From Cnuella takakiae (GTDB taxonomy: Bacteria; Bacteroidota; Bacteroidia; Chitinophagales; Chitinophagaceae), in the NCBI RefSeq assembly GCF_001953305.1, contig NZ_MTFE01000010.1, positions 1,886,101 through 1,950,100 of the forward strand: a DNA stretch of 64,000 nt, in the 5' to 3' direction. Position numbers and translations under genes: made by a program. The notes below the pieces were generated by a model. It did not search any database and was not told the DNA's origin. It saw only the letters and a list, made by a program, of their open reading frames with translations. Every line of letters begins with the position of its first letter. Within the stretch, counting starts at the first letter, position 1. Of this stretch, positions 44,624 to 53,167 are shown in pieces.

Positions 44624-46531
44624 ATGGAATACTTCAAGCGCCTGCTGCACCTGCTGCAAACCGAAAAAGAAGAAGACCGCCGCAGCTACCGCCAGTTGAT
44701 GGAAAATATGCCGGTTACCGAAAGGCGGGAGGTGGGCCTGAGCTGGTTTCCCATTGCCATCAGGGAAACGGAGATCGGCAGGGGCGACTACCTGACCGTG
44801 GAAGTGGAGCGCACCACCCATATCGATATCAGCCACCAGTTGCGCTTTGGCATGTCGGCGGCCCTATTCTCCAACCACGATCCCAAAACAGACCGGCTGG
44901 AAGGGGTGATCTCCCACATTAGCGGCAACAAGCTAAAGATTTCCCTCCGCGTAGACGACCTGCCCGACTGGACCCGCAACGGCAAGCTGGGCATCGATGC
45001 GGTGTTTGACGAGAACAGTTATGCCGAGATGGAGAACGCCCTGCGCACTGCAATGGTAGTAGTAGAAAACAGGGCACAGGGTGCCCTGGCGCAGGTGCTC
45101 ACGGGTGTGCGCCAACCCCATTTTTACAAAGCTGAAATTAATGCTGCAAACATCGGCCTCAACGCCATGCAGCAGGAGGCCGTGCAAAAAATACTGGATG
45201 CCGAAAGCCTTGCCATTGTACATGGCCCACCGGGTACCGGCAAAACCACCACGCTGGTGCAGGCGGTTAAAGCCCTCTATGCACAGGAAGACCAACAAAT
45301 ACTGGTAACAGCGCCTTCCAATGCAGCCGTGGACCTGCTCAGTGAAAGACTGGCAGCGCAAGGACTGAACGTGGTGCGGGTGGGCAACCCTGCCCGGGTG
45401 CAGGAAAGCCAGCTGGCCCTTACCCTCGACAGCCGTATGACTGCACACCCCAGTTTCAAGGAAATTAAGAGGTTGAAAAAACAAGCCGCCGAGTACCGCG
45501 ACATGGCCCAAAAATACAAACGCAGTTTTGGCCGCGACGAACGCGAACAGCGCAAAGCACTGTTTGCCGAGGCCCGCAACCTGATGCGCGAAGTGGAACG
45601 CACAGAGCAATACATTGCCGAAGCGGTATTGTCCAAAGCCCAGGTGATCACCGCAACGCTGGTGGGTGCCAACCACTACACTGTTCGCGACCTGCAGTAT
45701 CATACGGTGGTGATTGACGAAGCGGGCCAGGCACTGGAGCCCGCCTGCTGGATACCGATATTGAAAGCAAAGAAATTGGTGATGGCAGGCGACCACAACC
45801 AGTTGCCACCGACCATCAAATCGGTGGAAGCTGCCAAGGAAGGCTTAGGCAATACCCTGATGGAAAAATGCGTGGCCCTGCACCCCGAAGCCGTGGTGCT
45901 GCTGGAAGAGCAGTACCGTATGCACGAAAAAATTATGGGCTTTTCCTCGCAGGAATTTTACGAAGGCAAATTACAGGCACATTCATCAGTTGCGCAGCGG
46001 CTGTTGTTTGATGCCGACCAGCCCTTGTTGTTTATCGATACTGCCGGATGTGCTTTTGATGAAAAGTTGGAAGGTACCAGTGTGTCCAACCCCGAGGAAG
46101 CACAATTTCTCGTACAACAAGTGGTGCGGCTGGTGGAGCAGTTAGCGCCTTTCTACAAGCCCGATGTATTTCCTTCCATCGCCATCATTGCACCCTATAA
46201 ACACCAGGTGGAAATATTAAGGGAGCAGGTTGCCGGTGCGGAAAATTTGCAGCCCTATGCTGCCGCCATCAATGTCAATACCATCGACAGTTTCCAGGGG
46301 CAGGAACGCGATGCCGTGTTTATCAGCATGACGCGGAGCAACAGCGAACAAACCATCGGTTTCCTTTCCGATATCCGCCGCATGAACGTAGCCATGACGC
46401 GGGCACGTAAGAAACTGGTAGTGGTAGGTGACAGTGCCACCCTTTCGCAGGATCCTTTTTATGCCGATTTCATCAGCTATGCACAGGAGCGGGATGCTTA
46501 TGTGAGTGCGTGGGAGTTTATGGCGTATTAA
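44624..46531 (+). CDS. DNA/RNA helicase, IGHMBP2/DNA2-NAM7 family (SF1B)
   Basis: 635 residues. SF1 motifs in order: GPPGTGKTTTLVQAV (Walker A, ~residue 200), VVIDEAGQALEPACW (Walker B), GDHNQLPPTI, EEQYRMHEKIM, DSFQGQERDAVF and MTRARKKLVVVGDS. Before the motor domain a ~190-residue N-terminal beta-rich region matches the IGHMBP2 group. The enzyme should translocate 5'-3' on RNA or single-stranded DNA; the cellular role in bacteria is unclear. Complete and of normal length. Confidence 0.92.
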   Translation: MEYFKRLLHLLQTEKEEDRRSYRQLMENMPVTERREVGLSWFPIAIRETEIGRGDYLTVEVERTTHIDISHQLRFGMSAALFSNHDPKTDRLEGVISHISGNKLKISLRVDDLPDWTRNGKLGIDAVFDENSYAEMENALRTAMVVVENRAQGALAQVLTGVRQPHFYKAEINAANIGLNAMQQEAVQKILDAESLAIVHGPPGTGKTTTLVQAVKALYAQEDQQILVTAPSNAAVDLLSERLAAQGLNVVRVGNPARVQESQLALTLDSRMTAHPSFKEIKRLKKQAAEYRDMAQKYKRSFGRDEREQRKALFAEARNLMREVERTEQYIAEAVLSKAQVITATLVGANHYTVRDLQYHTVVIDEAGQALEPACWIPILKAKKLVMAGDHNQLPPTIKSVEAAKEGLGNTLMEKCVALHPEAVVLLEEQYRMHEKIMGFSSQEFYEGKLQAHSSVAQRLLFDADQPLLFIDTAGCAFDEKLEGTSVSNPEEAQFLVQQVVRLVEQLAPFYKPDVFPSIAIIAPYKHQVEILREQVAGAENLQPYAAAINVNTIDSFQGQERDAVFISMTRSNSEQTIGFLSDIRRMNVAMTRARKKLVVVGDSATLSQDPFYADFISYAQERDAYVSAWEFMAY

Positions 46532-46536
46532 ATGGT

Positions 46537-46567
46537 ACTCACAGATGGTACAGATGACACGGATATG
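46537..46567. repeat. 9-nt-period inverted arm, outer left (P1)
   Basis: CTCACAGATGGTACAGATGA-type word with 9-nt spacing of CAGATG; pairs inverted with P4 at 47243-47272 (25 of 27 positions equal, counted by eye). Confidence 0.8.
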
Positions 46568-46628
46568 TTTTTTCAAATCAGGCTGCACTTGATATTGCAT
46601 ATCAGAATTGCTATCATAGTGAAAAACT

Positions 46629-47007
46629 ATGGACCTGAACAAGCTGTCTTATGAAGTCCGTGGCGCTATATACGAAGTGCACAACGAACTTGGTCCCGGG
46701 CTGTTGGAATCTGTTTACGAGTCGGCGCTTGCCTGCGAATTACAACTGCGTGGCTTGACGGTAGAGCGTCAGGTTGGGTTGCCGGTATATTACAAAGGTC
46801 ATTTGCTGGAAATAGGCTTTCGGTTAGATGTACTGGTGAATGGCATTTTGGTAGTGGAGATCAAGTCGGTTGAAGACTTGCACAATGTTCACAAGAAACA
46901 ACTGCTTACTTATCTAAAACTATCCAAAAAGGCCCTTGGGTTTGCTGGTTAATTTTAACGCGGTGCGGTTGAATGATAAAGAAGACCTTTTCCGGATAAT
47001 CAATTGA
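46629..47007 (+). pseudogene. GxxExxY protein, PD-(D/E)XK nuclease superfamily, frameshifted
   Basis: The frame opens at 46629 and stops after 107 residues (46952). The name motif GLLESVY is near residue 19, and the nuclease-like core RLDVLVNGILVVEIKS keeps D...ExK. The usual C-terminus is missing from this frame, but removing one T from GGGTTTGCT near 46941 continues in family-like sequence LLVNFNAVRLNDKEDLF and ends at 47007. So the gene has a one-base frameshift (true mutation or sequencing error). It is surrounded by nested 9-nt-period inverted arms, suggesting a small mobile or selfish unit. Function of this family is unproven. Confidence 0.85.
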
Positions 47008-47013
47008 GGGTTT

Positions 47014-47044
47014 GGCTCTCACAGATGGCACAGATGACACAGAT
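47014..47044. repeat. 9-nt-period inverted arm, inner left (P2)
   Basis: CTCTCACAGATGGCACAGATG-like word ending in CACAGAT; pairs inverted with P3. Confidence 0.8.
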
Positions 47045-47144
47045 AATTTAATAGTAACTATGTTCTCGATCGGTTGATTCAAGAATATTGTTGTATCAAC
47101 AAGGTTCAAACCTGATTGTGCATCCATTGATTCCTCATCAACAA

Positions 47145-47177
47145 ATATCTGTGTTATCTGTGCTATCTGTGAGAGCC
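47145..47177. repeat. 9-nt-period inverted arm, inner right (P3)
   Basis: Inverse of P2 with ATCTGTGTTATCTGTG word; 27 of 30 positions match the P2 inverse by eye. Both keep CACAGAT where the outer pair has CACGGAT. Confidence 0.8.
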
Positions 47178-47240
47178 ATTTCTCCAGTGACCACAATAAG
47201 CTTGTAGCTAAATTTTTTCAAACAAAATTAGTTGCCAAAA

Positions 47241-47274
47241 ACATCCGTGTCCTCTGTGCCATCTGTGAGAACAA
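47241..47274. repeat. 9-nt-period inverted arm, outer right (P4)
   Basis: ATCCGTGTCCTCTGTGCC word, inverse of P1; ends at the stop codon of the next gene. Confidence 0.8.
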
Positions 47275-47276
47275 AA

Positions 47277-48305
47277 CTAATGCGCCACTACATTACCCAC
47301 ACCACACATCTCGGCCACCAATTCCATCGAGCGCTTCTTTGCTCCCAAATCATAAATGTGGGAAGCAACCATCAATTCATCTACACCGGTGGTCTGTACA
47401 AATGATTGCAATTCGTTTTCCACCGATGCGGCATCTCCAATAAAACTATAGCGCATCATCTGTTGCACGGCAGCCTGCTCGGGTATGCTCCACAAATCTT
47501 CCATATTATCTACGGGTGGTTGCAAAGGCCTGCGCTGGTTGCGGATCAGTCCCAGTGCCATCATGTAAAAAGAGGTGGCCAGTTTTTGGGCCTCGGCATC
47601 CGTATCGGCTGCAATCACATTTACACAGGCCAGGGCATAAGGCTCTTTCAGGAATTGGGAGGGCTGGAACCGTTCGCGGTAGATCTGCAGGGCATCCACC
47701 AGGTAGGTAGGTGCAAAATGTGAAGCAAAGCCAAAAGGTAAGCCCAGTGCCGCTGCCAGCTGGGCGCTATAGGTGCTGGAGCCGAGCAGCCATACCGGCA
47801 CATGCGAACCTTCGCCGGGAATGGCCCGCACTTTGGCCGTAGGGTCGTGTGGACCGAGGTAGTTGAGTACTTCTATTACATCCTGCGGAAACTGGTCGAT
47901 GGGTGCATTCAGGTTGCGCCGCAGGGCCATAGAGGTAATGCCATCGGTGCCGGGTGCGCGGCCAATACCTAAGTCGATACGACCGGGATAAAGCGCATCT
48001 AAAGTGCCAAACTGCTCGGCAATGATAAGTGGTGCGTGATTGGGCAGCATCACGCCACCCGAGCCTACGCGAATGGTTTTGGTGCCACCGGCAATATAGC
48101 CGATGAGCACGGAGGTAGCCGCCGAAGCCACACTTTCCATATTGTGGTGTTCGGCAAACCAATATCGGTTGTAGCCCAAACCTTCGGCATGTTGCGCCAG
48201 GGCCAGGCTTTTGCGAAAGGCATCCGAGAAGGTATCGCCTGCTGCCACAGTAGCCAGGTCGAGTACGGAAACAGGTATCTGGGAAAGGGAATTATTTTCA
48301 ATCAT
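47277..48305 (-). CDS. LLM-class flavin-dependent oxidoreductase (luciferase-like), second copy
   Basis: 342 residues, TIM-barrel luciferase pattern: [36 protein letters not shown] and [12 protein letters not shown] are the landmarks of the MsnO8/LLM subgroup commonly annotated without a known substrate. It is distinct from the first copy (HHRPEY against HHNMES at the same loop). It diverges from the purine permease gene, with 129 nt between. Substrate unknown. Confidence 0.88.
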   Translation of the reverse strand: MIENNSLSQIPVSVLDLATVAAGDTFSDAFRKSLALAQHAEGLGYNRYWFAEHHNMESVASAATSVLIGYIAGGTKTIRVGSGGVMLPNHAPLIIAEQFGTLDALYPGRIDLGIGRAPGTDGITSMALRRNLNAPIDQFPQDVIEVLNYLGPHDPTAKVRAIPGEGSHVPVWLLGSSTYSAQLAAALGLPFGFASHFAPTYLVDALQIYRERFQPSQFLKEPYALACVNVIAADTDAEAQKLATSFYMMALGLIRNQRRPLQPPVDNMEDLWSIPEQAAVQQMMRYSFIGDAASVENELQSFVQTTGVDELMVASHIYDLGAKKRSMELVAEMCGVGNVVAH

Positions 48306-48434
48306 GGAAGTGCAAAGTTCGGAGGCACGGATTAAGGCGCCGTTAAAAAATAGGTTGTGCTGGAAGCCTAGTGCAAACCCTTCGCCAATAGTGCGTTCAC
48401 CATTCCGGAATGATTTTGCACTTAGCTTTAAGCC

Positions 48435-49736
48435 ATGGCATTTTCATTCCAACTGCGGAGGCACCATACGAACCGGCAAACCGAAATCATTGCAGGTATA
48501 TCCACCTTCCTGGCTACCTCCTATATCATCATTGTCAATCCTGCTATCCTAAGCCAGACCGGTATGCCCTTCGCTGCTGTGTCTACAGCTACTGTTTTGG
48601 TTTGCTGCTTCAGTTCCCTGCTGATGGGCATCTATGCCCGCAACCCCATTGTGGTTGCGCCCGGTATGGGGCTGAATGCATTCTTTACCTATAGTGCCGT
48701 GCTGGGCATGGGTGTGCCCTGGCAAACGGCACTGGGTGCAGTATTCTGGTCGGGCATTTTCTTCCTGATCCTGTCGGTATTCAATGTGCGTACCTATATC
48801 GTTCAGGCCATACCGCGGCCTTTGCGTTATGCCATCGCTGCAGGCATTGGCCTGTTTATTACGCTTATTGGTTTGGCAAATGCAGGCTTTGTAATAGCCA
48901 ATAAAGCCACCATCATCAGCCGGGGCGTGCTGGCGCCATCGGTGCTGGTATTTATCCTGGGCTTGCTGCTCACGGCTGTGCTCATAGTACGCAATGCCAA
49001 AGGCGCCATCCTTCTGGGTATTGTTTGCACCACACTGCTGGCAGCAACTATTGGCAGGTGGTGGGGTGGTGTCGATCCGGTGGTGAACTTCAGCGGCATT
49101 TTTGCTCCGCCGGATTTTAGTTTGGTAGGAAAACTGGACTGGAAAGGCTCCCTACAGTTTGCCGTGCTGCCGGTGATCTTTGCTTTTGTATTTACCGACC
49201 TTTTCGACAGCCTCTCTACCCTTGTGGGACTTTCGGAAGCTGCCGGACTGGTGGATGAAAATGGCGAGCCACGCAACATTAAAAGAGCATTGATCACGGA
49301 TGCCGTTTCCACTACCATTGCGGGACTGGTGGGCAGCAGCCCGGGTACAGCTTATATCGAGTCGGCAGTTGGCATCCGCGAAGGCGGCCGGACCGGGTTG
49401 ACTGCGGTTGTTGCTGCCTGCCTGTTTCTGCCTTTCCTGTTCCTGGCGCCGCTTTTAAGCATGGTGCCTGCCATTGCCACAGCCCCGGCGTTGGTGCTGG
49501 TGGGCGCTTTTATGTTGCAACCTGTTACGCGCATCAACTGGCTGCAGCTGGATGATGCCATTCCGGCCTTCCTTGCCATGGTGCTGATTCCTTTTACCTA
49601 CTCTATTTCGCAGGGCATCATCTGGGGTTTCCTGAGCTGGACGGTGATCAAGGCCGCCTGTGGTAAATGGAAGGAATTGTCGCCAGCCCTGTTGGCCATC
49701 GATGTATTCTGCATTTTGGCTTTGGTGCTGGAGTAA
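48435..49736 (+). CDS. NCS2-family purine permease (adenine/guanine/hypoxanthine, AzgA-like)
   Basis: 433 residues, about 12-14 hydrophobic segments. Family motifs include [53 protein letters not shown] and [21 protein letters not shown]. The NCS2/AzgA group imports purine bases with protons. It is monocistronic, followed by an inverted-repeat gap and a convergent aldo/keto reductase gene. No purine riboswitch was recognised upstream. Confidence 0.93.
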   Translation: MAFSFQLRRHHTNRQTEIIAGISTFLATSYIIIVNPAILSQTGMPFAAVSTATVLVCCFSSLLMGIYARNPIVVAPGMGLNAFFTYSAVLGMGVPWQTALGAVFWSGIFFLILSVFNVRTYIVQAIPRPLRYAIAAGIGLFITLIGLANAGFVIANKATIISRGVLAPSVLVFILGLLLTAVLIVRNAKGAILLGIVCTTLLAATIGRWWGGVDPVVNFSGIFAPPDFSLVGKLDWKGSLQFAVLPVIFAFVFTDLFDSLSTLVGLSEAAGLVDENGEPRNIKRALITDAVSTTIAGLVGSSPGTAYIESAVGIREGGRTGLTAVVAACLFLPFLFLAPLLSMVPAIATAPALVLVGAFMLQPVTRINWLQLDDAIPAFLAMVLIPFTYSISQGIIWGFLSWTVIKAACGKWKELSPALLAIDVFCILALVLE

Positions 49737-49742
49737 ATGATT

Positions 49743-49826
49743 GAACCACGGAGACGGGAGAACAGGGAGGAACACTGTTTACTATTTGCTGTGCCCCTCT
49801 GTGTGCTCCCAGACTCCGTGGTTCAA
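49743..49826. repeat. Inverted repeat, GAACCACGGAG / CTCCGTGGTTC arms, 8-9-nt period (locus K)
   Basis: Left arm starts GAACCACGGAGACGGGAG, right arm ends CCCAGACTCCGTGGTTC, with middle CTCTGTGTG-type words at 8-9-nt spacing. It separates convergent purine permease and aldo/keto reductase genes. Related to common ACCACGGAGACACGG intergenic repeats in Bacteroidota. Confidence 0.7.
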
Positions 49827-49832
49827 AATTCA

Positions 49833-50870
49833 TCAGTAAAACTTAGGCAGCGGGTTCAGCTTTGTATTCTGCCGCTGGTGCCAGTAAGGGTAGGAAGTAG
49901 GTATATCACTGGCCTGGTCGAGCCGGCGTATTTGATCTGGGCTGAGGCTCCAGCCTACGGTGCCGAGGTTTTGTTTCAGCTGCTCTTCGTTGCGGGCGCC
50001 CACAATGATATTGGCTACGGTGGGGCGTTGGAGCAGCCAGTTGAGGGCTACCTGTGCCACGCTTTTCTCTGTTTCCTGCGCCACCGCGTCCAGCACATCC
50101 ATGATGTTGTACAGGTGTTCGTTGTTCACAACGGCCTGGGGTATGGGGCTGCCGCCCTGCGCCACGCGGCTGTCCTGCGGTGGGGGTTGGTTGCGGCGGT
50201 ATTTGCCCCCCAGCATGCCTGCCGACAGGGGCGACCAGATGATGGCGCCTACTTTTTGATCCAGGCCCAAAGGCATCAGTTCCCATTCATACTCGCGGTG
50301 GAGTAACGAGTAATAAACCTGGTGGGCGATGTATTTACTCCAGCCATAGCGTTCCGAAACGGAAAGGGATTTCATCAGGTGCCAGCCCGAATAGTTGGAA
50401 GCAGCTATGTAGCGGATCTTGCCGCTTTGCACCAGGTCGTCGAGGGTGCGCAGGGTTTCTTCCACAGGCGTGTTGCCATCAAAGCCGTGCATGTGGTATA
50501 CATCAATATAATTGGTGCCCAAGCGCTTGAGGCTGCCTTCCACCTGGCGGGTAAGGTGAAAGCGCGAAGAACCCTGGTTGTTGGGTCCGCTGCCAAAGGG
50601 GAAGGTGCCCTTGGTAGAGATCAGTACATCGTGCCGCTTACCGGCAATGGCCTTGCCCAGAATTTCTTCAGATAAACCCTGCGAATAAATATCAGCCGTG
50701 TCAAAAAAGTTGAGACCTGCGTCCATGCAAAGATTCACCAGCCTTGAGGCTTCTTCCACCTGCTGGCTGCCCCATGCTTTGAAGAAATCTCCGCTGCCGC
50801 CAAAGGTGGCCGTGCCAAAACTCAGCACCGGTACCTGTAGCCCCGAGCCGCCTAAAAATCGATATTCCAT
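49833..50870 (-). CDS. Aldo/keto reductase
   Basis: 345 residues from the ATG beginning MEYRFLGGSGLQVPVLSFG; a start 54 nt upstream is less likely. Tetrad positions are visible: Asp/Tyr in FFDTADIYSQG, Lys in DVLISTKGTFPFG, and His in DVYHMHGFDG. NADPH-binding residues appear in LNWLLQRPTVANIIVGARNEEQL. The enzyme reduces aldehydes or ketones; substrate unknown. The group YghZ/PdxI-like is compatible but not proven. Confidence 0.9.
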   Translation of the reverse strand: MEYRFLGGSGLQVPVLSFGTATFGGSGDFFKAWGSQQVEEASRLVNLCMDAGLNFFDTADIYSQGLSEEILGKAIAGKRHDVLISTKGTFPFGSGPNNQGSSRFHLTRQVEGSLKRLGTNYIDVYHMHGFDGNTPVEETLRTLDDLVQSGKIRYIAASNYSGWHLMKSLSVSERYGWSKYIAHQVYYSLLHREYEWELMPLGLDQKVGAIIWSPLSAGMLGGKYRRNQPPPQDSRVAQGGSPIPQAVVNNEHLYNIMDVLDAVAQETEKSVAQVALNWLLQRPTVANIIVGARNEEQLKQNLGTVGWSLSPDQIRRLDQASDIPTSYPYWHQRQNTKLNPLPKFY

Positions 50871-50947
50871 GCTTTTGTTGGTTGTGGGTTTTATATAAAA
50901 AATGGATGCCGGGATTGCATCCATTCAAATGTACTAAGCGGAGGTTT

Positions 50948-51126
50948 TTGAACCACAAAGACGGTTTTAGGTTGCCAGTTCCCGGTTGCCGGTTTGTTGA
51001 AGCAGGAACTACAAAAAAGAAATAGGTAAAAGACCCAGAGCACAAAAAGTTGCACAAGGAAAACAAGCTTTCTACTTGCGAATTACCCTTTGTGCAACTT
51101 TCTTCCTTAGTGTCTTTGTGGTTCAA
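50948..51126. repeat. Nested inverted repeat, TTGAACCACAAAGAC arms
   Basis: Perfect 15-bp outer arms (50948-50962 and 51112-51126) plus inner arms AAAGTTGCACA(A)AGG near 51046 and 51088. A heptamer arm (locus L) sits between them. Confidence 0.78.
50970..50997. repeat. Heptamer array, GGTTGCC family (locus L)
   Basis: Four units GGTTGCC, AGTTCCC, GGTTGCC, GGTTTGT. Its inverse word (GCAACC) matches the array at 51674-51708, so these may be the two arms around the small acidic gene. Confidence 0.7.
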
Positions 51127-51130
51127 GAAA

Positions 51131-51382
51131 CTAACTTTCTGTGCTGATTTCGTCATCGTTGCGGGTGGCGCGGTCACCACCAAGCAAGCGGTCTTCCTTG
51201 TTGTCGTTGTCGTACTCGGCAGCTTCGTCCCGCACTACACGGTCCAGTTCACTGGCAGCCGGTATCTCGGTATTTTCCATATCGTTTTCCGCTGCATTTT
51301 CTTCCGACTTTCTTTGCTCGTTTCGGTCCCAGGTTTCGCTCACATTGTTGAGGCCTGTAACCCTATGTGTTGCTTTTGCCAT
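51131..51382 (-). CDS. Small acidic disordered protein
   Basis: 83 residues with ATG start, no hydrophobic segment, rich in Glu, Asp, Asn and Arg (NEQRKSEENAAENDMEN; DRATRNDDEISTES). No family recognised. Its stop is 5 nt from the nested inverted repeat above. Composition resembles other small stress-type proteins here; function unknown. It could be a chance open frame, although codon use looks ordinary. Confidence 0.55.
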   Translation of the reverse strand: MAKATHRVTGLNNVSETWDRNEQRKSEENAAENDMENTEIPAASELDRVVRDEAAEYDNDNKEDRLLGGDRATRNDDEISTES

Positions 51383-51521
51383 GGTAGTATGTTTTAGGGA
51401 AAAGTGGTAGTGAAAAAAGCGTGCCTTTTATTTAGCACCGGTAAATGCTGGGTCAACTACAGGGTACTAAAGCGGCAGGGGCAGATTATGTATAATGCCA
51501 AGCGTCAGCAAGATGGCCAGA

Positions 51522-51585
51522 AACCGTTAAAACGGTTAGGCATCTGTTGCCCTGTTGTTTAAAACCCCACGGTTGAAACCGTGGG
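51522..51585. repeat. REP-like hairpin pair
   Basis: AACCGTT/AACGGTT small hairpin, then CCCACGGTT..AACCGTGGG hairpin. The second resembles a hairpin at 63023-63048, so the word CCCACGG..CCGTGGG is repeated in this genome. Confidence 0.65.
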
Positions 51586-51673
51586 CTAAGCATTGCTAAA
51601 TTGAAAGCGGTTGGGAATAACGCCAAGCTTAGACCCTGCTGCTTTTGTCTGTAAGAATATATATGTTGTCAAA

Positions 51674-51708
51674 ACACCTGCAACCTGGAACCTGCAACCT
51701 GCAACCTG
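51674..51708. repeat. Heptamer array, CAACCTG family (locus M)
   Basis: Five units ACACCTG, CAACCTG, GAACCTG, CAACCTG, CAACCTG in register, ending 1 nt before the stop codon of the next gene. Confidence 0.88.
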
Positions 51709-51709
51709 T

Positions 51710-53167
51710 TTATTTACCCACCCATAAGATAGAGTTGCCGGTATCAAACTCATTGTTTTCCCAAAGCTTGTTGGCAGGATCCAGAATCCATTTGCCATCC
51801 ACGATAAACTTGTACCGGTGTTTGCCCACCCAAAGGTGCATGGGCAACACCCAGTCTTCGCCATCCTTTTGCATGGGCAGGGAGTTGCTATTCCATTTAT
51901 TGACATCGCCCGCCAGGTACACCTGTTGGGCACCTGCATAACCTTTCAATCTGAAGGTGTGGTTGGGGTCTATTACCAGTAACGAAGGTGCATCCTGCTG
52001 ATGTGGCGGGTTGGCAGGGTCGGCTATTGCTTTTCCATCCACCTCAAAGCGGTAGGTATAATTTCCCGGACCTAAAACATAAGAGATTTCCCAGCCCCTT
52101 GCCGTTTTGCGCATTGGCAGCTCGAAGTTGCGCCAGGCATTGAAGGAGCCGGTCAGTACTACTTTTTGTGCCGCTGCAAATCCTTCCAGTACAAAGGTGC
52201 GGGGCTTGCCCAGGGCTACTACCGAGTTGTAGCCGTCCTTGCCATCGGGGAGCCGGTTGGGGTTGGCAGGGTCGGTAAGCATTTGCCCATCCACTACAAG
52301 CTTATAAGTATGGGTACCCGCTGCCAGGTAAAAGGATAGTTGTCTTCCTGCGGTTGCGGGCTGCAACTCCAGTTCGCCATTGCGCCAGTTGTTGAAGGAG
52401 CCTGCAACAAATATGTTTTTGGCACCGGCAAAATCCTTGACCTGTATGGTGGTATTGGGCCGGAAATAAATGGAGTTGGTATTGCCTTCGCCATCATTTT
52501 CCTTCACCAGGTTGTCGTTGTCCACCATCCAGTGTCCATCGGCAATGAACTTGTACCAGTATTTGCCGGGCGCCAGTTTTACATCGGCAATCCAGCCGCT
52601 GTCGGTGCGCACCATGGACAGCGCATCAGGGTCCCAATCGTTGAATGAGCCCGCCAGTTTTACCTGCCTGCTATTTTGATGGCCTCTAAAAAAGAAGCGT
52701 ACGGAGGAATCGGGCAGTACGGCAAAAGGTTGTTTGTTGCGGAAGCGGTTGTAGCCATACAGGAGGCCGTTGTTTACCGCCGGGAAGCGCTCGGCAAAAG
52801 TGGGCTGGTGCTCGGTAAAGCGGATGCGCTCGTCGGCCTTGCCCCAGCCCCTGAATGGCGCCATGATCTTGCTGAGCAGGATGCCTGCGGCATTGTTGCG
52901 TTCCAGTTGCCAGCCCAGTTGGCGGAGGGCTTCTGTTTCTCCGCTCCTGATCAGGCTTCTGAGTTGCAGTTCCTCTAAATTGTATTGGGAAATAAAACTG
53001 TCCAGCGCCGAAGGCCGCATATTACGGGGCAGTTCGATGGTCATACGGCCTTTTTTGAAACCGTATTTCCCTCCGCTGTTTTGGGCATGTAGCAAGCCGG
53101 GCAAAAGCAGTAACCATAGCAGTACTGCCCTTAGGCGCAGCGGTGATATGGTACGGCTCATTTCCAT
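51710..53167 (-). CDS. Exported protein with four glycogen-binding (AMPK-beta/CBM48-like) domains
   Basis: 485 residues with a signal (AVLLWLLLLPGLLHAQN). After an ~130-residue helical N-terminal part, four E-set domains follow at ~163-237, 245-318, 327-398 and 408-484; each has the GSFNDW/NKW-like core then a strand and YKF(I/V)xDGxW (for example LAGSFNDWDP, VDGKWILDP). These are the carbohydrate-binding signatures of AMPK beta and CBM48. The start may be the ATG at 53167 or at 53161; the latter overlaps the stop of the upstream protease as ATGA. The two genes are co-transcribed, so the binding protein and protease probably act together in the periplasm. Linear four-repeat architecture is unusual. 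Confidence 0.8.
   Translation of the reverse strand: MEMSRTISPLRLRAVLLWLLLLPGLLHAQNSGGKYGFKKGRMTIELPRNMRPSALDSFISQYNLEELQLRSLIRSGETEALRQLGWQLERNNAAGILLSKIMAPFRGWGKADERIRFTEHQPTFAERFPAVNNGLLYGYNRFRNKQPFAVLPDSSVRFFFRGHQNSRQVKLAGSFNDWDPDALSMVRTDSGWIADVKLAPGKYWYKFIADGHWMVDNDNLVKENDGEGNTNSIYFRPNTTIQVKDFAGAKNIFVAGSFNNWRNGELELQPATAGRQLSFYLAAGTHTYKLVVDGQMLTDPANPNRLPDGKDGYNSVVALGKPRTFVLEGFAAAQKVVLTGSFNAWRNFELPMRKTARGWEISYVLGPGNYTYRFEVDGKAIADPANPPHQQDAPSLLVIDPNHTFRLKGYAGAQQVYLAGDVNKWNSNSLPMQKDGEDWVLPMHLWVGKHRYKFIVDGKWILDPANKLWENNEFDTGNSILWVGK

Larger units (their letters stand above)
51383..51709. other. Intergenic region with REP-like hairpin and heptamer arm
   Basis: Holds the hairpin AACCGTTAAAACGGTT at 51522, CCCACGGTTGAAACCGTGGG at 51566, and the heptamer array of locus M at its right end. 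The words ATAATGCCAAGC and ATAACGCCAAGC occur as direct copies on both sides of the hairpins. No gene seen. Confidence 0.6.

Noticed and set aside
46952..47007. Programmed frameshift in the GxxExxY gene
   Set aside because: The shift site GGGTTTGCT has no slippery heptamer or following structure that I can see, so mutation or sequencing error is simpler.
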